From: an uncultured Prevotella sp.
Lineage (GTDB): Bacteria; Bacteroidota; Bacteroidia; Bacteroidales; Bacteroidaceae
Assembly: GCA_937874345.1 (NCBI GenBank)
Contig: CALNBT010000084.1
Coordinates: 1 to 22,058, forward strand
DNA: 22,058 nt
Direction: 5' to 3'
Position 1 is the first letter of the stretch. Each line of letters begins with the position of its first letter. Below, in pieces: positions 6,329 through 15,060 of the stretch. The position numbers were made by a program, and so were the translations under genes. The notes under the pieces were generated by a model, which worked only from the letters and a program-made list of their open reading frames with translations, searched no databases and was not told the DNA's origin.

Positions 6329-7375
6329 ATGAATAAGTCGAATAAAAATAAGTATTTGATCGCGGCATCTTTCTGTGTACTTATGATTATAGGGGTATTG
6401 GTTTATTATTTTTTTAGCCCATGTTCGGCTAAAAAAGTCACGTCTTATCTTTATATTGACAATGATGATACAGCCGATTCTGTTGTTGCAAAGGTAACGC
6501 CCATGGTGCACCAACGCAGTCTTCATGGTTTAACAATCATGATGCGTCATAGTGGATATGACAAGAAGATTCGTACAGGTCGATATGCGATTACTACTTC
6601 AGAAACAACCTTTACACTCTTTAGAAGATTGAAAAACGGTTTACAAGACCCAGTTAATCTGACTGTTCCTTCTGTCAGAACGATGGATCGTTTAGCAGCA
6701 GAGCTTTCAAAAAAGCTTATGCCCGACAGTCTGCAATTTATTCAGACATTGAAAGACCAAAAGGTTTGTCAAGAACTTGGATACGATACCTCAACGATTG
6801 CGTGCATGTTTATTCCGAACACTTATGATATTTATTGGAATGTCTCTACAGACCAATTTATGAAAAAGATGAAGAAGGAAAATGATGCATTTTGGAATAA
6901 TGAGCGAAAAGAAAAAGCTGAAAGGTTAAAACTTTCTCCCAATCAAGTCTACATCATCGCAAGCATCATCGATGAAGAAACGGCGAATGATGGCGAAAAG
7001 CCAATGATCGCTGGAATGTATTACAACCGATTGAGGTTCCGCGATTCAAAATATCCCAATGGAATGCCGTTACAAGCCGACCCCACAATAAAGTTTGCGC
7101 TAAAAGATTTCAAATTGCGCCGTATTTACGAAAAGCTTTTGTTCGTCAAAAGCCCCTACAATACATACACCAATCCCGGCTTGCCTCCAGGGCCGATTAG
7201 AATTGCTTCGGTTGCTGGTATTGATGCAGTATTGAACATGATACACCATGATTATTTGTATATGTGTGCCAATAGTAATTTCAGTGGAACACATGTTTTT
7301 GCTCACACTTATGAAGAGCATATGGTCAACGCGGCAAAATATTCTGAGGCACTCAACAAACGTGGCATCAAGTAA
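6329..7375 (+). CDS. mltG: Endolytic murein transglycosylase MltG (YceG family)
   Basis: 348 residues from ATG 6329. The frame is open further upstream to 6224, but that stretch contains the promoter, so 6329 is preferred. One N-terminal membrane helix (about residues 9-30) anchors a periplasmic domain. The catalytic-site signature of the family appears as ASIIDEET (211-218), followed by AGMYYNRL, LQADPTI, the YNTY-NPGLPPGPI block (277-290) and the terminal GTHVFAHTYEEH. By family knowledge MltG cleaves nascent glycan strands at the inner membrane and helps set glycan chain length. Compared with the E. coli form VEKET, the first acidic residue is Asp here. I believe this is common in Bacteroidetes, but that is from memory. 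Single promoter, no operon partner. Confidence 0.93.
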   Translation: MNKSNKNKYLIAASFCVLMIIGVLVYYFFSPCSAKKVTSYLYIDNDDTADSVVAKVTPMVHQRSLHGLTIMMRHSGYDKKIRTGRYAITTSETTFTLFRRLKNGLQDPVNLTVPSVRTMDRLAAELSKKLMPDSLQFIQTLKDQKVCQELGYDTSTIACMFIPNTYDIYWNVSTDQFMKKMKKENDAFWNNERKEKAERLKLSPNQVYIIASIIDEETANDGEKPMIAGMYYNRLRFRDSKYPNGMPLQADPTIKFALKDFKLRRIYEKLLFVKSPYNTYTNPGLPPGPIRIASVAGIDAVLNMIHHDYLYMCANSNFSGTHVFAHTYEEHMVNAAKYSEALNKRGIK

Positions 7376-7403
7376 ACGGACGTAATTTAAGAAAAAACAC
7401 ATT

Positions 7404-7450
7404 ATTCACGGAATAGATTAATTATTTATGATTGCATCTCTTCCGTGAAT
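7404..7450 (+). terminator. Inverted repeat after mltG, possible terminator
   Basis: A perfect 10-bp repeat ATTCACGGAA (7404-7413) / TTCCGTGAAT (7441-7450) with a 27-nt loop, starting 29 bp past the mltG stop. A clean T-run is missing and the loop is long, so it could also be a regulatory site for glnS downstream. Confidence 0.4.
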
Positions 7451-7526
7451 TTATGTGCTGAACGATCTTTCAATCACGGCCTTAAGTTGATTTTCTTGCA
7501 TGAATCATCAGGAAAGTCAAATAAAT

Positions 7527-7559
7527 TTAGTAAGTTTGCATTTTACAAATATATCTTTG
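7527..7559 (+). promoter_or_regulatory. Putative glnS promoter
   Basis: TATCTTTG at 7552-7559, identical to the -7 element of other promoters in the window, with TTAG (7527-7530) 21 bp upstream as a weak -33 element. A second TAAGTTTG lies at 7531-7538 without a clear partner. Leader about 50 nt. Confidence 0.5.
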
Positions 7560-7614
7560 ACAATAAGAGCTAATATGACTGCGCGATGATTATTGTCATA
7601 AATTTCATTATAGT

Positions 7615-9330
7615 ATGATTATCAACGAAAACGATAGTACTGAAGAGAGAAAGAGTCTTAGCTTTGTAGAGCAGCTAATCGAAGAAGACTTGGCAGAGGG
7701 AAAGAATGGAGGAAGGATTCAAACCCGCTTTCCGCCAGAACCCAACGGCTATCTGCATATTGGACATGCCAAAGCTATCTGTATGGATTTTGGTGCTGCA
7801 GAGAAATATAATGGCATTTGTAACTTACGTTTTGATGATACCAATCCCAGTAAGGAAAATAATGAATATGTTGAGAGCATTTTGAGCGACATTCAATGGC
7901 TCGGCTTCCAATGGAACAATATTTATTATGCTTCAGATTATTTTCAAAAGCTTTGGGATTTTGCAGTTTGGATGATCAAAAATGATTATGCGTATGTTGA
8001 TGAACAAACAGCTGAACAAATTGCCCAACAAAAAGGAACACCGACAACAGAAGGTGTTGAATCACCCTATCGGAACCGCCCCATAGAAGAATCGCTGTCC
8101 TTGTTTGAAAAAATGAATACGACAGATTCAATAGAAGGCAGCATGGTTTTGCGTGCCAAGCTCGACATGAAAAATGCCAACATGCATTTCCGTGATCCTA
8201 TCATCTATCGCATTATCCATATTCCACACCACCGTACAGGTACAAAATGGAACGCTTATCCAATGTATGATTTTGCACATGGGCAAAGCGATTATTTTGA
8301 AGGGGTTACGCACTCTATCTGTACTTTAGAATTTGTTCCTCATCGTCCGCTCTATAATTTGTTTATAGACTTCTTGAAAAAGATGGATGGAACAGATAAC
8401 AACTTGCATGACAATCGTCCAAGACAGATTGAGTTTAACCGTCTTAACCTCACTTACACGGTGATGAGCAAGCGAAAGTTGCACTCACTTGTCGATGAGC
8501 ATCTGGTAACAGGTTGGGACGATCCTAGAATGCCGACATTGTGTGGAATGAGACGTAGAGGCTATTCCCCTGAAAGCATTAGAATGTTTATCGATTCAAT
8601 TGGATATACCAAATTCGACGCTTTAAATGACATGGCCTTGTTAGAAGCTGCCGTTCGAGATGATCTCAACAAAAAAGCATGTCGCGTGAGTGCGGTTATC
8701 AATCCGGTCAAACTTGTTATCACAAACTATCCTGAGCGCAAATCAGAAGAGATGGAAGCCATCAATAACCCGGAAGACCAATCTGCTGGATCTCATTTCA
8801 TTGCGTTTAGCAGAAACCTGTGGATGGAAAGAGAAGATTTTATGGAAGAAGCCCCTAAGAACTTCTTCCGTATGACTCCTGGAAAAGAAGTTAGACTGAA
8901 GAATGCTTACATTGTTAAGTGTACAGGATGCATAAAAGATTCTGATGGAAACATTGTTGAAGTCCATGCCGAATATGATCCGCTCAGTAAAAGCGGAATG
9001 GAAGGAGCAAGTCGTAAAGTGAAAGGAACATTACACTGGGTCTCTGCAGATCATAGCGTAAGTGCAGAAGTACGCGAATACGACAGATTGTTCTCTGTAG
9101 AAAATCCATCTGCTGATGAAAGAGATTTTCATGAACTCTTAAATCCAAACAGTCTAAGTGTCCACCAGAATTGTTATGTAGAAGAATTTGCAGCGTATAA
9201 AAAACCAGGCGAATATCTTCAATTCCAACGGATTGGATATTTCATGGTAGACCTAGACTCCACCGATGATCATTTAATATTTAACAAAACAGTAGGGCTG
9301 AAAGATACTTGGGCAAAGCTCAACAGATAA
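7615..9330 (+). CDS. glnS: Glutaminyl-tRNA synthetase
   Basis: 571 residues, close to the usual bacterial GlnRS length. A class I aminoacyl-tRNA synthetase charging tRNA-Gln with glutamine in the cytoplasm. It has the GlnRS form of the HIGH motif, PPEPNGYLHIGHAKAI (HIGH at 48-51), the acceptor-binding LRFDDTNPSKE block (71-81) and the KMSKS-loop variant VMSKRKL (283-289). The C-terminal beta-barrel anticodon-binding domains occupy about residues 340-571. PEPNGYLHIGH rather than GEVHVGG-type wording separates it from GluRS. Phylogenetically, bacterial GlnRS is regarded as a transferred eukaryal-type enzyme. The next two genes follow at 36 and 33 nt on the same strand without visible promoters, which suggests one operon. 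Confidence 0.97.
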   Translation: MIINENDSTEERKSLSFVEQLIEEDLAEGKNGGRIQTRFPPEPNGYLHIGHAKAICMDFGAAEKYNGICNLRFDDTNPSKENNEYVESILSDIQWLGFQWNNIYYASDYFQKLWDFAVWMIKNDYAYVDEQTAEQIAQQKGTPTTEGVESPYRNRPIEESLSLFEKMNTTDSIEGSMVLRAKLDMKNANMHFRDPIIYRIIHIPHHRTGTKWNAYPMYDFAHGQSDYFEGVTHSICTLEFVPHRPLYNLFIDFLKKMDGTDNNLHDNRPRQIEFNRLNLTYTVMSKRKLHSLVDEHLVTGWDDPRMPTLCGMRRRGYSPESIRMFIDSIGYTKFDALNDMALLEAAVRDDLNKKACRVSAVINPVKLVITNYPERKSEEMEAINNPEDQSAGSHFIAFSRNLWMEREDFMEEAPKNFFRMTPGKEVRLKNAYIVKCTGCIKDSDGNIVEVHAEYDPLSKSGMEGASRKVKGTLHWVSADHSVSAEVREYDRLFSVENPSADERDFHELLNPNSLSVHQNCYVEEFAAYKKPGEYLQFQRIGYFMVDLDSTDDHLIFNKTVGLKDTWAKLNR

Positions 9331-9366
9331 CAACAGCCTATTTCTTGTTTATTTTCATTTTTTATA

Positions 9367-10797
9367 ATGTCCAACAAAGAGAATTACTTCGAGGAATCTG
9401 AATTTAAAGAAAATTTAAATCGATTTGAGAATGCTCAGGATTCTGGAGAGTCAATCTTTCTGGATTCTGATACATATGCTGACATTGCGGAGTACTATCT
9501 TCATTTAGGACAAACCCAAAAAGCGTCTCAAGTAATCGAACAAGGCTTAGCTTCTTTTCCAAACTCAACGTCTCTTTGGATTTCAAAGGCCAGAATTGTC
9601 CTTACAACAGAACATAACATCCAACAAGCTTATCATTGTCTCAACCAGGTTGAGGATACCTCTAATCTGGAATATACCTATATGCTCGCTGAGATTATGC
9701 TTGAAGACGATCAGATTGTTGAGGCAAAAGAATTGCTTAATCATAAATTTGAAGAACTCGAAACCGAAGATCAGCAGGATTTTCTTTTTGATACCGCCTC
9801 ACTGTTTGCTGATTATGAAATGTTTGATGAAGCAAAGACATGGTTTGATCAAATTGAAATAAGCGATGAAAGCGAATATAAAGAGTTAAAAGCCAGAATA
9901 TTATCGGGAGCAGGAGACTACAATGAAAGTGAAAAACTTTTGGAAGAATTGATTGATGAAGATCCGTTTTCGACAGAATATTGGAACAATTTAGCTGCAC
10001 TCCAATTATCTAAGAATGAATTTAACAAGTCAATCTCAAGCAGCGAATATTCAATGGCGATCAATCCTAATGACGAAGAGGCTGTCTTGAACAAAGGCAA
10101 TGGCCTTTTTTGTTTGGGTAATTACCAAGAAGCGTTGAGATATTACAAACTTTTCTCCAAACTTTCACCTAACGATGCTTCAGGAGAGATGTTACAGGGA
10201 ACAGCACTCATTCATTTGAACCGTCCTGAAGAAGCCCTTGATTTATTGAAGAAAGCAGAACAAAAAAGTAAAGATTATCCTGCTAATCTATCGGAAATAT
10301 ATCAGGAAATAGCGTTTACCCTATCACGATTAGGTCATTTAGATCAAGCTTTAGACTATGTTTTGAAAAAGGGTCAGCTACCAAATGACAATATGTGTGA
10401 CACACTTTTGCTGAAGGGGCATATCCTGTTGGAAAATGATCAGCTAGAACAGGCAGAAACATCTTTCCAAGAAGCGGTTCGTCAATCCAATAATTCTCCT
10501 GATACATTTTTACAAATTGCAATTTCTGTTTACGATTGTGGCTATCTAGAACAAGCCTACAAGCTTTTTAAAGCATTTTTCTCCTCCTGTGACGAAAAGA
10601 ATATTGACGGGTATTCATATATGGCCATCTGTTGTAAGGAATTGGGTAAGAGTGATGAATATTTGGAAAACGCAAAGAAGGCGTGTAACCTGAACCCGAT
10701 AGAAGCGAAAATGGTCATGGGAAGTCTATTTCCACCAGACTTAAATCCGGACAACTACTATGAATATCTCAAGGAACAAAGTAGCAAACAAAAATAG
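9367..10797 (+). CDS. Tetratricopeptide-repeat protein
   Basis: A 476-residue, strongly acidic protein with no signal peptide or membrane helix, so probably cytoplasmic. From about residue 30 to 450 it is a chain of TPR-like helix pairs. Clear units include AEYYLHLGQTQKASQVIEQG, WNNLAALQLSKNEFNKSI, LNKGNGLFCLGNYQEALRYY, LQGTALIHLNRPEEALDLL and LLKGHILLENDQLEQAETSF. TPR arrays are protein-interaction scaffolds, and nothing here indicates an enzyme or a partner. It lies 36 nt after glnS and 33 nt before dedA, so it is probably expressed with both. The function is unknown. The ATG at 9367 is the first in the frame after glnS. Confidence 0.88.
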   Translation: MSNKENYFEESEFKENLNRFENAQDSGESIFLDSDTYADIAEYYLHLGQTQKASQVIEQGLASFPNSTSLWISKARIVLTTEHNIQQAYHCLNQVEDTSNLEYTYMLAEIMLEDDQIVEAKELLNHKFEELETEDQQDFLFDTASLFADYEMFDEAKTWFDQIEISDESEYKELKARILSGAGDYNESEKLLEELIDEDPFSTEYWNNLAALQLSKNEFNKSISSSEYSMAINPNDEEAVLNKGNGLFCLGNYQEALRYYKLFSKLSPNDASGEMLQGTALIHLNRPEEALDLLKKAEQKSKDYPANLSEIYQEIAFTLSRLGHLDQALDYVLKKGQLPNDNMCDTLLLKGHILLENDQLEQAETSFQEAVRQSNNSPDTFLQIAISVYDCGYLEQAYKLFKAFFSSCDEKNIDGYSYMAICCKELGKSDEYLENAKKACNLNPIEAKMVMGSLFPPDLNPDNYYEYLKEQSSKQK

Positions 10798-10830
10798 AAA
10801 TTCCTTCTCATTATATAATTTAAAGCCACA

Positions 10831-11454
10831 ATGAACTGGATAACTGCATTATTAAATCATCTTAATTACCCTACTATATTTTTGCTCATGCTTTTAGAAA
10901 GTACTGTCATTCCAGTACCGTCTGAGCTTGTTGTTTCTCCTGCCGCCTATCATGCTGCTGACGGAAATATGAATATCTGGCTGATTATACTATTTGCTAC
11001 ATTGGGAGCAGATTGTGGTGCCTCTATCAACTACTTTGTCAGTTATTATCTAGGAAGACCAATCATCTACAAATTTGCAAACAGTAAATTTGGGCACATG
11101 TGTCTGTTGAACCAGAACAAGGTTGAACATAGCGAAAACTATTTTAATGACCATGGTGTAATTGCCACATTGACAGGACGATTGATTCCTGGTATCAGGC
11201 ATCTGATCTCTATTCCAGCGGGACTATCTAAAATGCATTATGGCAAATTCTTGTTGTATACAACGATAGGTGCCGGTACCTGGAATGTAATTCTTGCAGC
11301 GTTAGGTTGGTATTTACATTCAATTGTGCCAGAAGAACAACTTGGAACTAAAATAGAAGAATACAGTCACGTTATTTCGCTTGCGATCGTAGGAATCGTT
11401 GCTCTTGCTGTTGCATATCTGCTATTTCATCATTTAAGAAAAAGAAATAAGTAA
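10831..11454 (+). CDS. DedA/SNARE-associated family membrane protein
   Basis: A 207-residue polytopic inner-membrane protein. It carries the family signature ESTVIPVPSE (23-32; E23 corresponds to the essential early acidic residue) in a re-entrant region, GADCGASINYFVSYYLG (59-75), and the second re-entrant block GRLIPGIRHLISIPAG (116-131) with the two conserved arginines R117 and R123. A last membrane helix spans about 181-200, ending in HHLRKRNK. DedA proteins have been linked to proton-dependent transport and to flipping of lipid carriers (undecaprenyl phosphate or phosphatidylethanolamine). Which applies here cannot be read from sequence. Last gene of the probable glnS-TPR-dedA unit, followed by a hairpin at 11458. 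Confidence 0.92.
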   Translation: MNWITALLNHLNYPTIFLLMLLESTVIPVPSELVVSPAAYHAADGNMNIWLIILFATLGADCGASINYFVSYYLGRPIIYKFANSKFGHMCLLNQNKVEHSENYFNDHGVIATLTGRLIPGIRHLISIPAGLSKMHYGKFLLYTTIGAGTWNVILAALGWYLHSIVPEEQLGTKIEEYSHVISLAIVGIVALAVAYLLFHHLRKRNK

Positions 11455-11457
11455 GAA

Positions 11458-11484
11458 TTTATTCTTCATACCTGAAGAAATAAA
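11458..11484 (+). terminator. Imperfect hairpin after dedA
   Basis: TTTATTCTTC (11458-11467) pairs with GAAG-A-AATAAA (11474-11484), with one bulged A and a 6-nt loop, starting 3 bp past the dedA stop. It is A/T-rich and without a following T-run, so termination is only likely, not shown. Confidence 0.4.
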
Positions 11485-11533
11485 AATGGACAGACGAGTC
11501 TATAAGGGCAACATTACTGATTTCATGAAACTA

Positions 11534-11567
11534 ATTGGCATGTCAGCTTTTACGAGGACATGCCAAT
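11534..11567 (-). terminator. Terminator hairpin overlapping the 3' end of the regulator gene
   Basis: A perfect 11-bp stem ATTGGCATGTC (11534-11544) / GACATGCCAAT (11557-11567) with a 12-nt loop. On the minus strand one arm codes for the last residues (IGMS) of the regulator, and its stop codon (11552-11550) lies in the loop. The T-run after it is weak. On the plus strand it could also stop read-through from dedA. Confidence 0.6.
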
Positions 11568-13181
11568 TTCTTTGACACTCTTTTCAAACAAATCACGATC
11601 TCCCAAAGCTCCATTTTTCGTTTGTGCCCGATAGTTATAGATGGTATTGACGGAATAATGTAGAAATTCGGCAATCTTTGAACTGTCGTCGATGCCCAAT
11701 CGAATCAAAGCAAATATCCTGATTGTCGTATTCATCTTGTTTCGATCAATGGGCTCTATTTGAGCTTCAGGTTTCAGCAATGCATTAAAATCATCGATAA
11801 AATTAGGAAATAGATTCAAAAAAGAATTATCAAACATTTCATAGAAGTCTGTTATATCCTTGTTACCCAATTTTGATATCTTTTCTAGTTCAACAAAATC
11901 CTTTGTTTTCAATCCCTTAGCTACTTTTCTTTTTAATGATTCTGTCTTATCTATATAAATAGAACAAAGCCGCATAAACCTCCCAACATACTCTTCCTTC
12001 ATTTTATTTGACTCGTTTAAGCGTTTATTGACCTTCTTTATTTCTTGATTAGATAACCGCAACAAATTAATATGATTCTTTATTTGTTGATTTGCAAAAA
12101 CCAATTTGTTACGTTGGTGAATGACATAGAACAACAGAAAAAGCAGACAAATCGAAAGCACACTGACAACAATAATCAAACTCTTTTGAAGATGATTGGT
12201 TTTGTCTAATGCCGCCTGATAATTTTTATCGATATTAGACAAAACGGGAACGATCTGCCAACTTCTTACCCTTGTATCAAATTTCTGAGCGGCGAACCAT
12301 GCAAAACGTATGTAGCGGTATGAACGTCCAGTTTGATTCTCATCTGCTCCAAGAATCTTTGCCAATTCCCACAAAGAACCTTGGTCCATGATGGCGTTTT
12401 TCACATCACTTAAAGCTGATTCGGCAAGCCAGTAACGTTGCATCTCGTGATTACCGGCTCTTCCCAAAAACAATGACCGATAAAAAGTAATAATCGCAAA
12501 TGGTCTAGATCCCGCTTTTGTAGAAGATAACTGTTGATCATTGATTCTCAACGCATTTTTTAAATCGCCTTTTCCATAAAACATCAATGCTTTTTTTTGC
12601 AAAAAGGCATCCTCTTCCAGCATATTCATACGGAAAAGAAGCGTTTGAAAAGAATCAGCTTTTTGATAGTAAATGCTCTTTAACTCTGGTATTTTCGTAT
12701 AAAAAGCCAATTCATTATAAAGGTGATTATACGATAAAAGATATTCAGCTTTAACCTGATTTGATAAATTTGCCGACTTAATAGATTGCAAAATATTAAA
12801 TGATTCTGTATACATTCCCGTCGTTGAGCATTGAAAAGCCAAAAGAGCCTTACAACTGTCACGACTATCCGTGCGCTTTAGTTGCTCAGCAAGAACGATA
12901 CTCTTTCTTAAATAATAAATGGCAGAATCATTTATATATGCCCTATATTCTTCATATAAAGCCTTATTCAAATCGAATTGTCTAGATTTGTCAGATGTTC
13001 GTCTCAACGTCTTTTTCAAATTTGATAAGGTCATTTCACGCATCTGAACATAGTGTTCACTGTTTTCAATGGCGATATCCAATTCCTTATATATAGAATC
13101 TAACTGAACCTTATGTGTCTGGGCGTTTGTGCCAAAAGCCATGAAGGCAATCAAAAAACTACTCAACAAGATTCTCTTCAT
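11550..13181 (-). CDS. Membrane-anchored TPR/helix-turn-helix regulator (DUF6377-like) of the glucan locus
   Basis: 543 residues: signal peptide (cleavage near A20-Q21), a periplasmic helical TPR-like region (about 25-325), one membrane helix (about 334-354), a charged coiled-coil stretch (about 360-425) and a C-terminal helix-turn-helix (about 485-522, with ALIRLGIDDSSKIAEFLHYS and VNTIYNYRAQ) resembling LuxR/sigma-4 type DNA-binding helices. This layout fits the Bacteroidetes DUF6377 family, often found beside SusC/SusD genes; the assignment is by recognition, not search. A periplasmic sensor joined through the membrane to a cytoplasmic DNA-binding domain would let it sense glycan and control the locus upstream, which is inference. 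It has no histidine kinase or receiver domains, so it is not a hybrid two-component system. A gap of 699 bp separates it from the GH16 gene. Confidence 0.8.
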   Translation of the reverse strand: MKRILLSSFLIAFMAFGTNAQTHKVQLDSIYKELDIAIENSEHYVQMREMTLSNLKKTLRRTSDKSRQFDLNKALYEEYRAYINDSAIYYLRKSIVLAEQLKRTDSRDSCKALLAFQCSTTGMYTESFNILQSIKSANLSNQVKAEYLLSYNHLYNELAFYTKIPELKSIYYQKADSFQTLLFRMNMLEEDAFLQKKALMFYGKGDLKNALRINDQQLSSTKAGSRPFAIITFYRSLFLGRAGNHEMQRYWLAESALSDVKNAIMDQGSLWELAKILGADENQTGRSYRYIRFAWFAAQKFDTRVRSWQIVPVLSNIDKNYQAALDKTNHLQKSLIIVVSVLSICLLFLLFYVIHQRNKLVFANQQIKNHINLLRLSNQEIKKVNKRLNESNKMKEEYVGRFMRLCSIYIDKTESLKRKVAKGLKTKDFVELEKISKLGNKDITDFYEMFDNSFLNLFPNFIDDFNALLKPEAQIEPIDRNKMNTTIRIFALIRLGIDDSSKIAEFLHYSVNTIYNYRAQTKNGALGDRDLFEKSVKEIGMSS

Positions 13182-13880
13182 ATCTTTAAGTTTATGGGTG
13201 TTTATTCGTGTACTTATGTTAGTTTTATGCCTATTATCTCCCTTGAGACTGCTGTCTCTTGTTAACAGCTCGTGGTAACAAGCTATTAGGCTTTGACAAA
13301 ATAATCGAACGGATCAATTTTACAAAAACGATCGAATGATCTGGTATTATCGCACAAGAGTAAATGCCCCGAAACCTTCTAGCAAGTAAGTATTTAATGA
13401 AGTGATTGACGAGTTGATCTGGCTACAGGGCTACATTCTAAAGAAAAAGATATATTCTCGTCAGAGAATAGCATGTTTAATTTACGAAACCAAAACGCGA
13501 ACAAAGACGATTTATTTTCATCTATCGGATTTTTTTTAGAGGTGAGTTATGAGAATGATCTTAGTTTACCACCGCGAAACGATACCGCTAGCCATCATTC
13601 AAAGAATTCAATCGAAGTTTTTTTAATCAATCAAAATATTGTAAATCAGCTAAATAAGATCATAAGAAACATGGTGATGGTCGCTATAATTTGTCGTTGT
13701 CATTTATGAATAATCAATTCATTGTTGGCGAGTAAATCAATATCCATGATATCATTTATCAAACCTATAGGTATTGAACGGCAAATCCATGCAAATTGCA
13801 TGACAATCTACATGGATTTCCAATTTATTGTTTCAACAACTAATGTCGGATACTCTTCATACCAAACGCCACTTTGATTT
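13182..13880. other. 699-bp region without a supported gene, several dyads
   Basis: No convincing gene. A 78-codon plus-strand frame (13473-13709) has no recognisable features. Dyads present: CTTGTTA/TAACAAG (13258-13264 and 13276-13282), about 80-100 bp upstream of the regulator start and possibly its operator; TATTCTC-N4-GAGAATA (13453-13470); and a 9-bp repeat at 13783-13819 near the GH16 end. An imperfect direct repeat ATCGAACGGATC (13304-13315) / ATCGAATGATC (13331-13341) is also visible. No exact TAnnTTTG element for the regulator was found on the minus strand near its start. Confidence 0.5.
13783..13819 (-). terminator. Inverted repeat downstream of the GH16 gene, possible end of the operon
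   Basis: AAATCCATG (13783-13791) and CATGGATTT (13811-13819) form a 9-bp stem 62 bp past the GH16 stop. A nested 15-bp odd palindrome CATGCAAATTGCATG (13788-13802) offers an alternative fold. No T-run follows, so the terminator role is tentative. It would separate the SusC-GH16 unit from the regulator. Confidence 0.4.
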
Positions 13881-14999
13881 TTATTTTTTCTGAAAGACGC
13901 GAACGTAATCAACTTCCATCGTACAAGGAAGGGCCGTCTCATCGACACCTCTCTGGCCGCCCCACATACCGCCCCAAGCAAGATTCAAAATAACATAGAA
14001 GTTTTTATTAAAAGGCCATGTCTCAACTTTATTTTGTCCGTCATTATCAAAATGTAACAACTTAACTCCATCGACATAGGTCTGAATATAATCTTGAGTC
14101 CACTCCAATCTATAAACATGGAAATCGTCTTCTGCCCCACTTGTAAAGCGTTCAGCAGTCTTCTGAGTTCCAATGGTATGATTGTAGCTCTGCGTATGGA
14201 TTGACGATGAGGTATAATTAGGGTTGAAACCAACTTCTTCCATAATATCAATTTCACCACAACGCGGCCAAGGGTTTATGCCAAAGTCATTGTTCGCGGG
14301 CATCATCCAATAGGCTGGCCATGTTCCTCTACCCTTAGGCAGTTTTATCTTGGCTTCAAAAATACCATATTTCCATCCTACATTGACGTTTGCATAGACA
14401 CGGCCAGAATACACTTTTCCACCATCTTTAAAAGCAGTAATCAGTAATTTTCCATCCTTGAGTTCTGTTACTCGGTGTCCATTATATTCGCCATTGACAT
14501 ATTCTTGCAACTCATTATTTACCCATCCTGCCGGTTGAACTTCATGGGTCCATTTGGTCCCGTCCAAGACAGAACCTTGATCGAATTCATCATTCCAAAC
14601 AAGTTGATATCCATCTGGCACTGTTGAATTGGGGTCTGTTGGTCCCGCCTCTTGGGTAATCGTTATCGTTTTCCGTGCTGAACCCGACATGACTGTCACA
14701 GTGCCATCTCGAGGGGATGGCAAAGGATTGCGGCTTGCAGTAATCGTCAACGTTCCTTCATGCTGAACAGAGCTACTTGGAGAAGCTGTCAACCAGCTAT
14801 CTGACGTGTAAGTTCCCCATTCATGATCTGTCTTGACAGAAACATTTGAAGATTCTCCCTCACCTTTGAGTGTGATTTTTTCTTGGGAAACGTTGATGAC
14901 ATTTGCTTCAGCACCGCCATTATCGTTACTCCCATTACCTCCACACCCAAAGATCAAGAAAGAACTACATAATATACTTAAAAACATTATTTTCTTCAT
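13881..14999 (-). CDS. Lipoprotein BACON-GH16 endo-beta-glucanase (laminarinase type)
   Basis: 372 residues. A lipoprotein signal ending LIFGC (Cys19), a Gly/Asn-rich linker, a BACON domain (about 32-117, with WLTASPSS and TITITQEAG) and a GH16 catalytic domain (about 130-371). The active site is GEIDIMEEVG with E249 nucleophile, D251 and E254 acid/base. The ExDxxE spacing, with the extra Met, is that of laminarinases and related GH16_3 enzymes rather than ExDxE lichenases or carrageenases. Flanking motifs WPAYWMMP and ILNLAWGGMWGG support this. It should cut internal beta-1,3 or mixed-linkage beta-1,3/1,4-glucan at the cell surface. BACON domains are thought to serve mainly as spacers. Fourth gene of the locus, 61 nt after the binding lipoprotein, with no promoter of its own seen. 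Confidence 0.93.
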   Translation of the reverse strand: MKKIMFLSILCSSFLIFGCGGNGSNDNGGAEANVINVSQEKITLKGEGESSNVSVKTDHEWGTYTSDSWLTASPSSSVQHEGTLTITASRNPLPSPRDGTVTVMSGSARKTITITQEAGPTDPNSTVPDGYQLVWNDEFDQGSVLDGTKWTHEVQPAGWVNNELQEYVNGEYNGHRVTELKDGKLLITAFKDGGKVYSGRVYANVNVGWKYGIFEAKIKLPKGRGTWPAYWMMPANNDFGINPWPRCGEIDIMEEVGFNPNYTSSSIHTQSYNHTIGTQKTAERFTSGAEDDFHVYRLEWTQDYIQTYVDGVKLLHFDNDGQNKVETWPFNKNFYVILNLAWGGMWGGQRGVDETALPCTMEVDYVRVFQKK

Positions 15000-15060
15000 T
15001 AGACAAATTATTTCGCAATGTAAGAGGAACTGACAAACTATCCAGTATATCTAAGTCCAA

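Noticed and set aside
13473..13709. 78-codon plus-strand reading frame in the long gap
   Set aside because: No recognisable motif, no clear promoter, low-complexity composition, and the start region overlaps no conserved feature.
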